Assembly (NCBI GenBank): GCA_905331475.1
Contig: CAJNYU010002281.1
Span: 16,512 to 80,511 of the forward strand
Source: Rotaria socialis
Taxonomy: Eukaryota; Rotifera; Eurotatoria; Philodinida; Philodinidae
Direction of reading: 5' to 3'
Length of the DNA: 64,000 bases
Shown: positions 1 through 12,421 of the stretch, one piece after another
Layout: each line of letters begins with the position of its first letter
Numbering within the stretch: position 1 is the stretch's first letter
Position numbers and translations under genes: made by a program
The notes under the pieces: generated by a model
Told to the model about the DNA's origin: nothing
Database searches by the model: none
What the model saw: the letters and a program-made list of their open reading frames with translations, nothing else

Positions 1-298
1 CAAATATTTTGTCTATTAAAAAAGCAAAAGATCAACAAATGTCGTCCTTATATTCAAAAATAATATCGAATTAATTGCATAAATAATTCATATTTGCTTG
101 ATTATGGGAATATTTGATCGATAATCTTTAGTTTGATAAAAATAACAGTGAAAGGTTGTGTCCTCGTCGAAGCATAAAACAATGATATCAATTTAGTCTA
201 TTGTATAATTTCATGTTAATCTAGAACTGATTTTTAGCATTACCTTAACTGAAATAATTAGAAAAACTATCTACTAAACATCTTCAACTTCTGTTTAG
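1..298 (+). other. intron 3' end of the coiled-coil gene, truncated by the window edge
   Basis: AT-rich non-coding sequence ending in a pyrimidine-rich tract and an AG at 297-298, read as the acceptor of the first visible exon of the coiled-coil gene. I see no coding exon here, so the upstream exons lie outside the window. Confidence 0.6.
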
Positions 299-3200
299 AA
301 TGAAGAAGTGAAACGTGATTTGACAGCACATATTGAACAGAAGAATCGAGATAAGCAAAAGGCTGAACAGAATGAAAAAATAGCGAATGATGCAGTTGAA
401 CAAGCAGAAAAGGCTCTTGAAGCATTGGAAATACAAATGAACACATTGCGAGATCAATTAGCACAATTAACTCAAGATAAAAGTCATCTGGAAGAACAAT
501 GTCGTCAAGCAGAGAACGAAATTCAAGAAGCGAAGTATGTAAATAGAAATTTCAACAACATCTCTCCTACTTTTCATTTCAAAGTCTTATAGAACATTGT
601 GCTCAAGAAGTGAACTTTCTTCAACAGAAAATTCTCTCTATAAAACATATAAGTTCTACAATGATATTTCTTCAACCTTGAAAGTTGAAAATTATTTAGG
701 TTTTTAGGCATCTGCAAGCTATGATTACACATATATCCTAGTATATAAAGCAAACTATTGAATAAAATATGAATTAATTAGTTACGTTTTTTTTCACTTT
801 ATTTTGTTTTTTATTGTTTTCATCGAAATACTACAATACAGATGTTTTAAGGAATGCTGTGTGCTTTTACACTACCACGTTTCAGGAGAAAAGAAAGAAG
901 AGAAAAGAGAATTTCAGTAAGGCTATTTGTGTTTGATAATAAATTGCGGAGAGCTGAGGAACTTTAACACTTCGAATTCGATGATGATATTATGATAATT
1001 GCGAAACCATGTAAATGTGTCTTTTACAGTCTATATGACATGAAAGGTTTTCTATGATGAAGATGTTTTATAAGTTTGAAGAGTGTTTATTGTATCCTAG
1101 GAGAAAACAAATCACCTTCTGTATGCATGAAGGGTCTCAGCTATTAGCTTTCATACGAAATATGTGCGGACAACATATGCACTAAACTGAACTGCACAAA
1201 GTGAAACAGGCTCTCTCTCTGGAATCTGTTTTTTTTAAATTTCTTCGTTTGGTCTTTTTCTAATAGTAAAAAGATACTTACAAAGACGAAAAAATGCAAC
1301 TAAGACTAGAGATTCATCGTACTGCTGAGCATGATTTCGATAGTTAGATAATAAGGTTTATTTTCTTGAATGAGTTTCATCTATTGATAACAAGACTCTC
1401 TTCCGGTTACCCGACTTAGAATAGTCAGGTTTTCCCTTTAGATAACCATTCATCTTTGGGAAAATAGAAATAACGGGTGCGCCAGGATAAATGTCCCTCT
1501 CAAGTTTTTGGCTATAACTTTTTTTCTTTGTGCCCTATAGAGCTGATTGTTTTTCCAAAAGATGCACCGTGAAATTCTCTACAAAACAGTAATCAAACAT
1601 GTTCCTGAAGAAAATTAAGGGAAAAACTTAAACGAAGATTATCCAACACATAAAAAGTACCCAACTTTCAAAGCTAGCAAGTGTCCCATCAACAGTCGGA
1701 GTTTGTACTTCTTGTTTTCATCATCTAACGGGTGGGCCATAAATAATGATGGTCTCCGTATTTCGTAAATATCTCATGAAGCTTTTATCCCTTAGACTTC
1801 GTGTTTCTTTAGAAAGATTCCTCATTCAATTCTCTACAAAAAGATACGAAAAGAGTTGGTACAAAATGTAACTGTGAAAGTCCATTTGATAAACACTCAT
1901 ATGCTCCGAATATCCTCACTTTCATAGTATTTCGTATCGTTCTTTGCATTTCGCGTCGTTATATGACCAAGTATAGAAATATTGACGACGCCATTTTGTA
2001 GCTCTTGAAAAGCCATATTAACTTGGCGGTCTTTGAAAAATGCTGACTTTGGAACTTGGATTAACATAACGCCTTTGTTTTTCTCTCACATTTGGGTTTT
2101 TCGGACCTGCCATTAGACTTCTTCATAATCTTCATGTGGCCAGATCAAAATGTAACTTTTCACAGTCAAATTTTTCTCAGCTCGAAGAAAAATGCTTTTT
2201 CTAACATCTATAAACTAGTTTGTCAATTTGCAGTTCGTTTCGGTACAAGATTGTGCACGCGAACAAAATTTTTAATTACTCCAGCTCGTTCTTCAAGGTA
2301 AAATGACCCTGAAACCTTATAATCATATCTAAGCGACTCGTTTTAAGTGCTGTGAGAAAGAGCATACTTGAAAATAGCGAGAAATGTGCCCCACATTGAT
2401 TCAACGTCTAATTAGCCAGATGAGAAAAGAAAATTAATATGGTGAAAATGTGTGTTTGAAAGTGGACCTTTTCAAAACATGCTAGAGCTCACTAGATAGA
2501 GTTTCATGTATATATTTTTTGTCAACTCTTTTCATATCAGTATTTCATATGTAGCATACTTTATTGTGAAAATTTTCCTATTTGATCAGTCAAGATAAAC
2601 GGCATCAAAACATTGTAGCACGAAATTCAATGGCGACCAATTTTAATCTCGAAGATGAGCGACGTCGATTACAAGAAGAAAATATGCGTCGTTTACGTGA
2701 GCTCGAATTGGCTCGATTAAGCGAAGAACAGGAGCAGGAAGCTCGTAAAGAACTTGAAGAATATGATGAATCGGAACGTTAAATACAGACCATTGGTGGC
2801 AATGATAAGCAACGAGTAGAAGAATATGAATGGGATATAAATGATACAAACAAAGAAATTGAAAAAGCCGTTAAACACCTCGATCGAATCCAAGAAAAAC
2901 TGGACAAATCTGAAGTAATACAGAAGACACATGCTGATGATCTTAAAGTCCTACATCCGAAACAAAAAATGTTCACGGAGAACTTCAAAACTTACGAGAA
3001 CAGCAACATGCTCGCACTATAGAACGAGACAATTTCCAATCTACACTCATTAAACAAGAGCAAATATTGGATGACACAAATGCAAGCATAATTGCTATAG
3101 AACAACGAATCACCATATTGAATAATCAAAAGCATTTATTCGAAGAATAACGAAACAAACTGAGTGAAGCGCTAACAAGAAACAGTAGTGTCATACTTGA

Positions 3201-6200
3201 AACTTGAACTCAACTGAGCTTTCAACTTTCAACTTTCAAGTATCACATATATATGATTTCAATAGTTAGATAATAAGGTTTATTTTCTTGAATCAGTTTC
3301 GTGTATTGATAACAAGGCTCTCTTCAGGTTACCCGGCTTAAAATAGCCAGATTTTCCCGTTAGATAACAACCCATCTTTGAGAAAGTAGAAAACAAACTT
3401 TTGTTTAGAAAACTAGAAACAACGTTTTCTGCTATCATGATTCTCCTGGAATCATGTTTGACTCTTTGTTTCGAATAAATAAGACTGCATACTCCGTTTA
3501 TAAAGACGCTCCATTTGTGAATAAAATCGTTAGTTTATATAAATGTCTAAGATTTCATTTTTTATGATATGATATAGTGTAAAAATACTATATATCTTTG
3601 AACGGTTCGTTGTGATTTAACAGTATTCATTTTCACAATAACCGAGAATACAACTCAGCTGCAGATAAGATGGAAATCATTTAAAATAACCAGATTGTGA
3701 TCATTAATGTTAAAAATAATGAAATGGTAGGCTCAAAACACTTGTTGAGATTGACAATAGGAAGGTAGTAGAAGTAATTAGAGTATAGCTTTTCAAGATA
3801 CCATTTGTCGTTATCCTTTTGTAGTAGAAGAATAAAAGTTATATACTTTCACATGAACTCTTCCCTGTCTCATAGATGACTTCAATCATTTTATCTTTAT
3901 GAACAAATTACTATTTTTAATCAATGAATACAGGCGGTCATATGTAAGTTCGCCTATTTTGATTTCATTATGAAGTAAAAACTTATTTGTATAGCACAAA
4001 TCCACAATAAAAATCATTTCTTGGTTTGAAAGGCAGATATCTAGACGGAATACATCAATCAGAATCAAATAGAATTTTATTTTACTGGCGAGGAGACTTC
4101 TCCTTGGATTAATCTCTGCTTGCACCTATCGTGATATCAGTTTGTAGAGTTCAATGAATAAATCACAATGATATCATCTGCTTTTCTCCATAGACTTTCT
4201 TCGTTGGATTATGACTAATTATTGCTTCGATGAAAGTTCATGAAATATAAGACATTGTGTTAATCGTGATCAAGCCAATGAGCTCCACAATATGAAATCA
4301 AAAAGTTTAGCAACGGAGACTGAAATTTAGAAGTCTTTTTATTCTTTGAAGAAATATGGGGCAATTTGAGAGAATAGAAAATGCAAAGCTGAAGAATGCT
4401 TTATATTACATGTGTTAAGCCAAGCTTCAATTCCGAATTAAGGAAGCGTTAAATTCCAAGAAGCTCTAAAAATCTCTAACTTGGCTCGTCGCAGTTACTA
4501 AAACATTCTATAGATATGTCCCAGGCTAAGGATAGCTAATGATGATAAGAAATTAGGGAGAAAGTCTTCTTATACCTGAAAATCTTGCCAGCTCATTGAA
4601 ATCATTGAAAAATGACTGCATGACTGAGGACTTTCATCTTTCATAAAAAAAACCATAACCTTTTTTTATTGATTATTTAGGCAAGAACTTGAACGAGCGC
4701 AAAGAGCGTTGGAACGTTTGCGTGATCAGCTCAAGGAAATTGGCAAAGAATTGAGCGATAAAGAAGCAGAACTTACTCGAGCTCAAATGGAACAAAAAAA
4801 TTTGGAAGACCTGCTGCAGGCAGAGATAAAACATCTTCAAGAAATAGATGCAGTGGTCGCTAGACTCGAAGAAGAACTTCGTCAAGCGAAAATCAAACTT
4901 GATACCGCTTTAGAACGTTTAAGACAATTAACAGAACATCTTCATCAACAACAACAGTTGGAATTACAAATGCAACGAGCATATGAAGCTCAAGTAACAG
5001 CAACGAACTTAGCACAAGATAGGGCCAACGAAGCTGATAGAAGAGAAAGAGAAGCTAAGCACGCTGCAGATAAAGCTATACGTGAGCAAAAACAAGCAGA
5101 AGCCATTGTCGCAAGTATAAAATCCGAGTTGAATGATGCTGAGATATCATTGGCATGGGCTTTAGCAGCTCTTGCGACTGCATTACTGATACCGATAGCT
5201 GGTGAAATTGCTGCTATTCCAATACTAGCTACAATTGCAGCTCTTGAAGTTGCCATTTTTGCATTGGCTTCCAAGTTAAATAGAGCAGAAAACACGTTGT
5301 CGCAAGCGAATTCTATGCGTGATCGCGCTCTTGAATTACATGAAACATCGAAAACTGAGAAACAAAAAGCTGACGAGACCCTCACTGAAGAGAAAAATAA
5401 ATTGGCCACCGCAAAAACGAATTGGGATAAGCAGATAGAAGCGAAGAATGCGGCTAAGAAGGCAGTTGAAACGCAAACTGAAGTAGTAACAGCAGCAACT
5501 AATCACTTTAAAAATGTTGAACGTCAATTAGCCGATAGTAAAGAGCAACAAACAAAACAAAGAACCAAAGTACATAATGTCGAAATGCAAGTAAAAGAGA
5601 AAACGGTTCAGGTTGCGCAATTGAAAATGGAACGAGGTGCATTGCAGTTAAGACAGGAACAAACTCAAGATGCATTTAATCAAGCCAATACTGTGTTTAT
5701 ACAAGCTACAATAAGAGATGATAAGGCTACTAGAAATCTCAAGGACTTAAAGGATAAAAATGAAGCTAAACGCGGAGAAATACAAGAGATGAAAGACTTG
5801 GTCGATAAAAAGAAAGCTGAAGTCGAAAAAGCACGAGCTGATCATCTTCTCGCAGAAAGAAAGGCACAGGAAGCAAAAAATGAGGTTGGGTTAATCAAAC
5901 AAGACCTGGAGACGGCGGCGAAGTCTGCAACAAAATCAAATGAACAAATTGAAGCCCAAAAAAAAATGCTTATCAAAGAAGAAGAAAAAAGCAACACACT
6001 CGCTAGGAAAAAAGAGATTTTGAAGGAAGAACTTGAAAACACAAGACAAAAGAAGGAACAGTTAGAAAATCGAGTACAAGATTTAAATAAACAATTGAAA
6101 ATTCAAAACGAAGCGATGATGGAGAAAAATAATGAAGTGTACAATATTTCAACTAACTTGGAAAGCAAGAAACAAAAGCAATCTCAAATAGAAATCCACC

Positions 6201-9200
6201 GCATCGAGCATATTGCTCATGCTAAACGCATTCAAGAGCAAATTGCTGATTATCAACAAGTTCTGGACAAAAACCATGCAGATTTAGAACAGGCAAAAAA
6301 AGACAAAGATACACAAGAAAACGCTCAACAGGTAACCATGACAATAAAATATGTGCGAATCTTTCGTCATATAGAATTCGGAAAATTTTTTCGAAATGCT
6401 TCTCTCACCGCGCCCCGTATGACTTTGGTTAGCAACTTAAGCTGACACAAGTTCGCTTTTAAAGGTTTAAAATCTGAATTTTAAGTTCTTGAAGAATTTT
6501 AAAGCCAGTATTTTCAGGCAATTAGTGGCACTTAAAGTATTCACTAATGCTTAAAGTTTTATTGAAAGATCTGTAAAGTGGCTTCAAATAACTAAAAGCA
6601 TTACATTTATATCGATTTTAAGCTGTTTACATTGGAACTGTTCGTCAAGTTAAAGAATAAGATAAACCGACGTCTAGCTAAATCATTACTCTCAATGCAA
6701 ACTATTTAATTTAATATATGAGATATTGACAGCTAGTCACGACCAAAATTATTCAAATTTTGATTTATTGAAGATTTTAGCTCATAAGAATAACAGAATA
6801 TTCTAAATTTAGCCTTTCTTTACTAATATGTTTTTTCAATCAATAAACTTCCAGGATTTTGATAACAAAGTGGTTTTCACAAATTTTCTTTTCTAGAGAA
6901 ACGATGTAAAATTTCAGGAGATGCAATATTATTTTCGCAGCACATATACATAGTACAACGTACAGTAATCATAAATTTTGGCAGAATCAACCTGATGTTT
7001 GACAGAGCCCCAGCTTCTTAGCCCACATGACAGATAAGGTACCGTAATTGCGTTGACTGATCTACCATGCCAGCGTTGTACGAGTATCACTATTTTCCAA
7101 AAATTTTCTGGTACGTAACTCAGAATATACAAAATTTTATTCACCCTGACAAATGAACTTTCAATACTTGACACTGTAGGAGTGGGTAAATAGAACATAA
7201 TCTATATATCGACAGTCACGTGCCATGCAAATTAGTTTGAACTAATCTTAGAGACAGTGTAGGTATATCAGAGACGGAAGCATCAATGCATTTTATTAAG
7301 ACATCTTATATCTGAGCAATTTCATTATAAGAAGCCTATCTTTTTCTATCTATATATTGCTAAACTTCGACAAAATGGGAAACTCATGTAACACTTGTCT
7401 AATAAATAGATAAATGGCATCAAAATCCTAAAAATTTGCTGGATGAAAAAATAAGTATAAGTGCAAGAAAGATAAATGAATCAGGAACTTTCCAGCATTC
7501 TTTTAGATCTAAAATTACCAATATTCTGAAATTTTGAAAAATTTGCTATATCTTCACTATCCGCAACTCGTATTTGAAATTTGGTGGTTCAGCATTGCCA
7601 GTAATAATATCGAACTGAACATGGCACACAGTTCCCTTGTTTAAACTGAAGAGCTTAAAAGAAGTTAGTAATTACTCAAGTAATCTGCACAATTAAGCAC
7701 TAACGAGTTGTACGGTGTCTAGCGTAAGTTGATTAGCAACCATTAATGTCTGAACCTTTTATACAATCATGACCTGTTGTCAAATGCTTTAGTTCGAAGC
7801 AGTTCGTAATCACTTGAAGTTTGAAATTTTCAGCGATCTAAAGTCACTTGTCAGAGCTTTCGATGTTATTTTAATAGTATAGTGAACCAGATTTTGTTAG
7901 AAAGAATTAACAATCTGTCTGATCGCATTATTGACAATTAACCGGTGCAGTAGAATAAATGGATCTCTCAGTTTTTTGACGATATCTTTTACAATTTTCA
8001 TCCAATTGTTCTTTTAAAAGACGCGCTGTCTTAAGCTTTACAAAAAAAGTTCTTTCTTGTTAATTTAAATAATTTCCATAATTTTGGGAAACGTGATACA
8101 GTCCATTGGCCCAACTAGCAAACTTTTAAGGACAACTGTTTTGCGATTTTTTCAGCCGAGGATTTTAATTGTTGAACCAGTGCTGGTTTTGACTTGTCTG
8201 TGTCCTAATTGATAGCGTTGGCAAGTTCATCTCAAATTGAATGGTTCATATGATTCAAATCGGGGCTATTTGAAGGTCAATGATCCTGTCAACAAATAAT
8301 GGAAAATCGTCCCGACACCATTGTTGTGTCAAACGATGTGCGTGAGACCTTGTGCAGTCCTGCTGAAAGATCCAATCGTTCTCAGGAGAATCAGGGTACG
8401 TCAGAATCGAACGGAATCCATAGGATCCGATGCCGGAAACGATCGGCTCTACTGGTCGGATTGAATCTCCTGGGTTAGCAAAAACTTGATTCCCTTTGAA
8501 CAAGCATCCAACCAAAACATTACTTTCTGTAGAAACTGTCGTTTCTGCTTAATGCCACCTTTTCTCGATCGGTACCAAAAAGATTGACTACCCACACTCA
8601 ATCGTTTTGAGCATTCTAGATATCATCGATGTAAAAGAACTTTTCATATAAAAAGAAGAATTTTCATCGTTTCCTCGTTTCGAAAATTTGTTCGGACCCA
8701 GTTTGCGAATATTTTCCGTTTGACTTTCTGATGTTGGGAAAGCGATGCTTCGATCACTTTTTATAGGGACGTAGCCCTAGATTGATTTTTAATATTCGTT
8801 GGACACTTCTTTCAAAGATATCAAGGTCAATCGCGATTTTTCGAGCTGATACTCTTTTTCCGGCATAAACGATGTTTTACTTTTGGAACATTGCCCTTTG
8901 TTCTGACCAAATGTGAACAGCCAGATGAACTTAATAGTATCATCATGCTGTACTGTAAAAAAAAGGCTTTCTGAAACCACAAAAATAGGTTTGGTAGGTG
9001 ACAAAAAGTTGGCAAATGTGTTGAAAGTTTCAAAAACCGAATAAAAAAATGGAACCTTTAATGGATCTTACCGTGTACCCAAGTGAAGATCCTTTTTTTT
9101 CGAAACCTTTTCAAGTTCCGTACACCAAAAAAAAGGTTTTGTAGGAAAGTCTGAAACCTTTATGGTTTTGTATTGAACCTCGAGGTTTCGTACTGGGTTT

Positions 9201-11327
9201 CCTATAAAACTATTATACTAGATGCGAAACTTTAAAGGTTTCGTATTTTCCTACAAAACCTTTTTTTTGTGTACGGAACTTAAAAAGGTTTCGAAGAAAA
9301 AAGGATCTTCACTTGGGTACACGGTAAGATCCTTTAAAGGTTCCGGGTTTTTTTATTCGTTTTTTGAAACTTTGAACACATTTGCAAGCGTTTTGTCATT
9401 TATCGAACCTTTTTTTGAGGTTCCAGAAAGTACCTTTTTTTAAAGTGTGGTACTTTGAAAGTACGATGTTTTGAAGGTCTTTACTTTTTATTATCTGAAA
9501 ACTTATATGTACTATGAATGTAGGTATAAAGTGAACCGATTTGTACAGCTTGGAACAGTGAGTTTAAAAGCAAACAGCTGAATCGGATAAAAATTGAGAG
9601 ATCCATTTATTCTGTCGCACGAGATATTTCGACTCACTGAAACTCATTTAAATTTAACTCTCTTCACTTTCTTTATAAATCCATGAGTTGCGGAAGCAAA
9701 TCTTATTTGATGTATGAATATTATATCGTTTCTAATCGCACTGACGGGTCAAAGGCATACTTCACACTCCCACGTGATAGATTCTTTTGCAGCATGAAAC
9801 ACCATTTAAAGATCATTGAATGGCTAATGTTATTAAATAATATTTCAGTTCGGTTCCATTCTCTTCTTTTTAACGCATTGTTAAAGAGTTTCTATGACAA
9901 TGATAATGCACTAAATAGTACGAAACATACGTTTCAACAACTAATAAAAGCAAAACCTGATGCCAAACAATATATTAATCTCTCTCACAGAGTTCCAATT
10001 AGGGCTCGAAGTTAAACTAGAAAGGTAAAGTTAGTTGATATAATTGATACCCAAAACTTATAAATGTGCAAGTCCAAGTCTATCAAAATAAATTTGATTA
10101 ATAACAGCTATAGTATCTTGAAGAGAAAAAGTAATGCTTAGTAGTCAAACAAATTTGAAAAGTGGGTGACACTTTAGATTAGCCGCATGATCTACAGGTG
10201 TTTCTACCTTGGTAAGTTCAGGCTTTTTTACGTGAAAGTGGTTCGACACGTGCCCCATTGGACTCTTTTTGCCGGGGCACATTCAGATAGGTATGTTTTA
10301 GATTAGTTGACTAACGATACTCTCTTACACTTCCAATTTGGCAAACAGCTGTTGAATACGTTTTCCTAGAGAGCTACAATAAAAAAAGTAAGATAATAAC
10401 GGGCAGCTTCATGCCGTTCGACGATTTTAATACACAAAACAACTTATTATAGTGTTAATTGCCAACTGTCTTATTGTCGTTCAGAGATCAATAAAGATTC
10501 CCTATCCACTATACGATCAAGGTTTCAACTATCATTGGTTATCAGGATATTGTAGATCTTCACGAATAATATTCTAGGTGCTAATTAGTGTTGGAAAATA
10601 CGTGCTTTAAAGAACTTAGAGCAGGAAAAATTAAACTGTGTAAACTGAGTTCATGCATTCAAGCTTTTTGCATGCTATAATTTCCTTTCAGCTCTCTACT
10701 GTGTCTTCTGAATTTGATAAGGATAATAAATGACCATTGAGTACAATTCCACTGCGACCACAGACGATGTTTTAAATCTTATTTGCAGATAGATCTGTTA
10801 ATAACATGACGAAATTAAACGAGATAGTCAAACATATTTCACCACCTTGTTTCAGTGAAACTAATGAAAATGAACTATTTCAATCCATCGTAAGCATCGA
10901 ATAATATTCATATTCGTAATAGGTTGCCAAAGATAGCGTAACAAACACTAATCAAAGCCTTCAACGAATTCGCAATGATTTAAAATGGGTATCGGAGAAT
11001 ATGCATGACAAAGAAGAAGTTTACAAGGAACGAACACGACGTCACAATAATCTTACTCGTGATATCAAAGGATCACAAGCAGTACAAGTGAATATGGACC
11101 GAGACGCTCAGAATCTGCACGACCAGTGGACATCTAAGCGAATATGGATGACAAATGCTGTTAATGATGTTAAAGAGATGCGCCAAAATATCGCTGAGAT
11201 TAAGAAAGCACGACGGTCGCGTGTGCAAGAAATATCAAAGAAAGAAGAAATAACACGGAAAGAAGAAAACAACAATGTTCAAGTAAAGCAGCAAAAAAAT
11301 TACAACAAAAACATCTCCTCTACCTAA
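299..11327 (+). CDS. long coiled-coil protein with central hydrophobic hairpin (5' partial)
   Basis: Three exons, 299-534, 4681-6331 and 10923-11327, join in frame (236+1651+405 nt = 763 codons plus stop). Junction one is phase 2 (GTATGT donor, TTTAG acceptor); junction two is phase 0 (GTAACC donor, TAATAG acceptor). The product is almost entirely charged heptad-type coiled coil rich in E, K, Q and A. Around 5146-5280 it is interrupted by about 45 hydrophobic residues (LAWALAALATALLIPIAG and following) with a Pro/Gly turn, so it looks like two membrane-active helices between two coiled-coil arms. Introns are 4.1 and 4.6 kb, far longer than those at 50-62 kb, and are filled with repeats. The start codon is upstream of the window. 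An AATAAA at 11453-11458 could end the transcript. I recognise no named family. The architecture recalls helical membrane-inserting or cytoskeletal proteins, but function is unknown. Confidence 0.75.
1333..1475 (+). repeat. diverged dispersed repeat, copy 1 of 3
   Basis: This stretch of intron 1 resembles 3252-3393 and 34148-34290. Shared landmarks include TTAGATAATAAGGTTTATTT and a GGTTACCCG block. By eye it is roughly 85% alike to the other two, which are nearly identical to each other. It carries no reading frame. The rest of the intron from 600 to 2540 shows nothing I can name. Confidence 0.55.
2540..3951 (+). repeat. 1.4-kb duplicated block, copy A (partner 33435-34846)
   Basis: Colinear with 33435-34846 at a constant offset of 30895 bases, with no net indel. 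From 2540 to about 3807 the copies are almost identical; I noticed only one mismatch, at 2657. From about 3808 to 3951 mismatches become frequent. Older, patchier similarity continues at about 4035-4185 against about 35548-35700. The left edge is sharp. The block contains the coiled-coil pseudogene and one copy of the dispersed repeat. Copy A lies in intron 1 of the coiled-coil gene. Confidence 0.85.
2630..3182 (+). pseudogene. broken coiled-coil gene fragment, copy A
   Basis: Starting at an ATG at 2630, about 50 codons of Glu/Arg-rich coiled coil (start MATNFNLEDERRRLQEEN) read to a TAA after ESER at 2780-2782. Coiled-coil coding then continues in the same frame past the stop (WDINDTNKEIEKAVKHLD) until a frame change near 2965-2975, after which a second frame (LREQQHARTIERDNFQST) runs to a stop near 3148-3150. 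With one premature stop and one frameshift it cannot encode the full product. Its style matches the host coiled-coil gene, so it may be a decayed paralogue, but no long identity with the host exons is visible. Confidence 0.65.
8381..8474. repeat. short inverted-end repeat inserted in the mariner relic
   Basis: A 94-bp GC-richer segment between CTCAGGAGAATC and GAATCTCCTGGG. It interrupts the transposase between the KVMFWL block and the FQQD block. A longer relative is at 24909-25063. I could not find a clear target duplication. Confidence 0.55.
8951..9450. mobile_element. 500-bp foldback (inverted-repeat) element
   Basis: Two arms of about 200 bp, at roughly 8955-9165 and 9240-9445, are reverse complements with modest divergence. 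Landmarks are GGATCTTACCGTGTACCC in the left arm and GGGTACACGGTAAGATCC in the right. The outer ends are A-rich (ACTGTAAAAAAAAGG against its partner). There is no coding capacity, and it lies inside the mariner element. As single-stranded DNA or RNA it would form a long hairpin. Confidence 0.7.
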
Positions 11328-11452
11328 CGGTCTGTGCGTATAATTCAGCTTACACAGTGAAAACATCGACAAAAAATATCCATGGCCATACTACGATAAA
11401 TTTTTTCAGAAGATGTTTGTATGTACTGCATCAATCTATGCAATTTATTTTA

Positions 11453-11458
11453 AATAAA
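11453..11458 (+). terminator. candidate polyadenylation signal of the coiled-coil gene
   Basis: AATAAA about 125 bases after the stop codon, in an AT-rich stretch. Confidence 0.4.
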
Positions 11459-11519
11459 TATGGCGATAAATTCTAGCTTTTAGTAGTAATGAAATAGTTT
11501 TCAGTAGAAACCACTGAGG

Positions 11520-11865
11520 GGTCCACAAGAAATTAAATTTATCCCATTTTACTTTTAGTCCCCCAAGTTATCCCTTTAGTGCCTTTAATCCCTTTAGCTA
11601 TATTCTTATGCTCGACATCTTGATCTTAACGACTACAAAAGAGAAAATATACTGATTGATACTAAAAGGACTAAAGGGAGCTAAAAGGACTAAAGGGAGC
11701 TAAAAGGACTAAAGGGATTGAAGGGACTAAAGGGATTAAAAGGACTAAAAGGGCTCTAAGCACCCCGAGGTACCTAAATTTACTTAGCGCACTAAATATT
11801 GTGATAGATAAACAAGATATTTCAGCATAAAAGTGAAATGGGATAAAATTATTTTTTCGTGGACC
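11520..11865. repeat. foldback element with internal tandem repeat
   Basis: Ends starting GGTCCAC at 11520 and finishing GTGGACC at 11865 are inverted copies for about 40 bp, including an inverted TTTATCCCATTTTACTTTTA block. Between them, 11662-11755 is a short-period array built on CTAAAAGGACTAAAGGGAG, with reverse-complement units at 11557-11602. No gene is present. The remaining 11866-12420 shows nothing I can name. Confidence 0.65.
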
Positions 11866-12421
11866 TATGATAATTTGAGAGCATGTTCTGATGCGAAACT
11901 GCCTATGATCAGCACAATTTTTTCTTCTTTTGTTTCTCTTTTCGACGTTATTAATCATTTCAATTATCATCTTAGTCACGGCAAGGGTGGCATACTTATG
12001 CTCTCCTGTATGTCTTATTACTGAAAATAGGACCACATATGACAAGTTTCTTTCAAGTTTCTGTGAGTTGAAAAGTATATTAGTTAGTTTCTGAAAAACT
12101 GTTGTCTGTTTGATTGATAGTCGATCTTCAAATTTTTGAAACATAGAAACGCAATACCTTTATAGTTCCTGAAAAACTTTAAACACATAGGGTTTCGAAG
12201 AGAGCAAAAAAATATTGGTTTATACACTTTCAAGAAGCTATCAATACTTCGAAAGCTAAGAAAGATTTATATGCTCAGAAGTCAGAAAGACTGTACGTGA
12301 GACATATTTCTGATTTAAAAAGCTTTGGAGTACTTGTATTTTCGGTTACTGAAAACAAACTGGATAGAATCAGTTCAGATCGAAGCTTCGCATTATGAAG
12401 GTATACTTACTTATTTAAATA

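Larger units (their letters stand above)
7941..9624 (-). mobile_element. degenerate mariner-type transposon with nested insertions
   Basis: Inverted ends at 7945-7973 and 9592-9620 share AGAATAAATGGATCTCTCA, flanked by TA at 7939-7940 and 9625-9626. The transposase remains read on the minus strand at about 8140-8720. They include RKGGIKQKRQFLQKVMFWL, the second-Asp block NDWIFQQDCTRSHAHR, and a WPSNSPDLN-type catalytic signature whose Trp codon is now a stop. Further stops and frame breaks are present. A small repeat sits inside the transposase at 8381-8474, and a 500-bp foldback sits between the transposase 5' end and the right inverted end. It lies in intron 2 of the coiled-coil gene and is dead. 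Confidence 0.75.

Noticed and set aside
2643-2988. Three minus-strand frames of about 70 codons, repeated at 33538-33883
   Set aside because: Antisense shadows of the coiled-coil pseudogene; they recur only because the block is duplicated.
4990-5409. 139-codon minus-strand frame rich in Ala and Ser
   Set aside because: Mirror image of the Ala/Glu/Lys-rich coiled-coil exon on the plus strand.
9683-10015. 110-codon frame in intron 2 of the coiled-coil gene
   Set aside because: No signal peptide, domain or homology recognised, and a frame this long is expected by chance in a window this size.
11671-12144. 157-codon minus-strand frame with a Leu/Pro-rich tail
   Set aside because: It runs through the tandem repeat array of the foldback element, which generates the repetitive tail; no gene character elsewhere.
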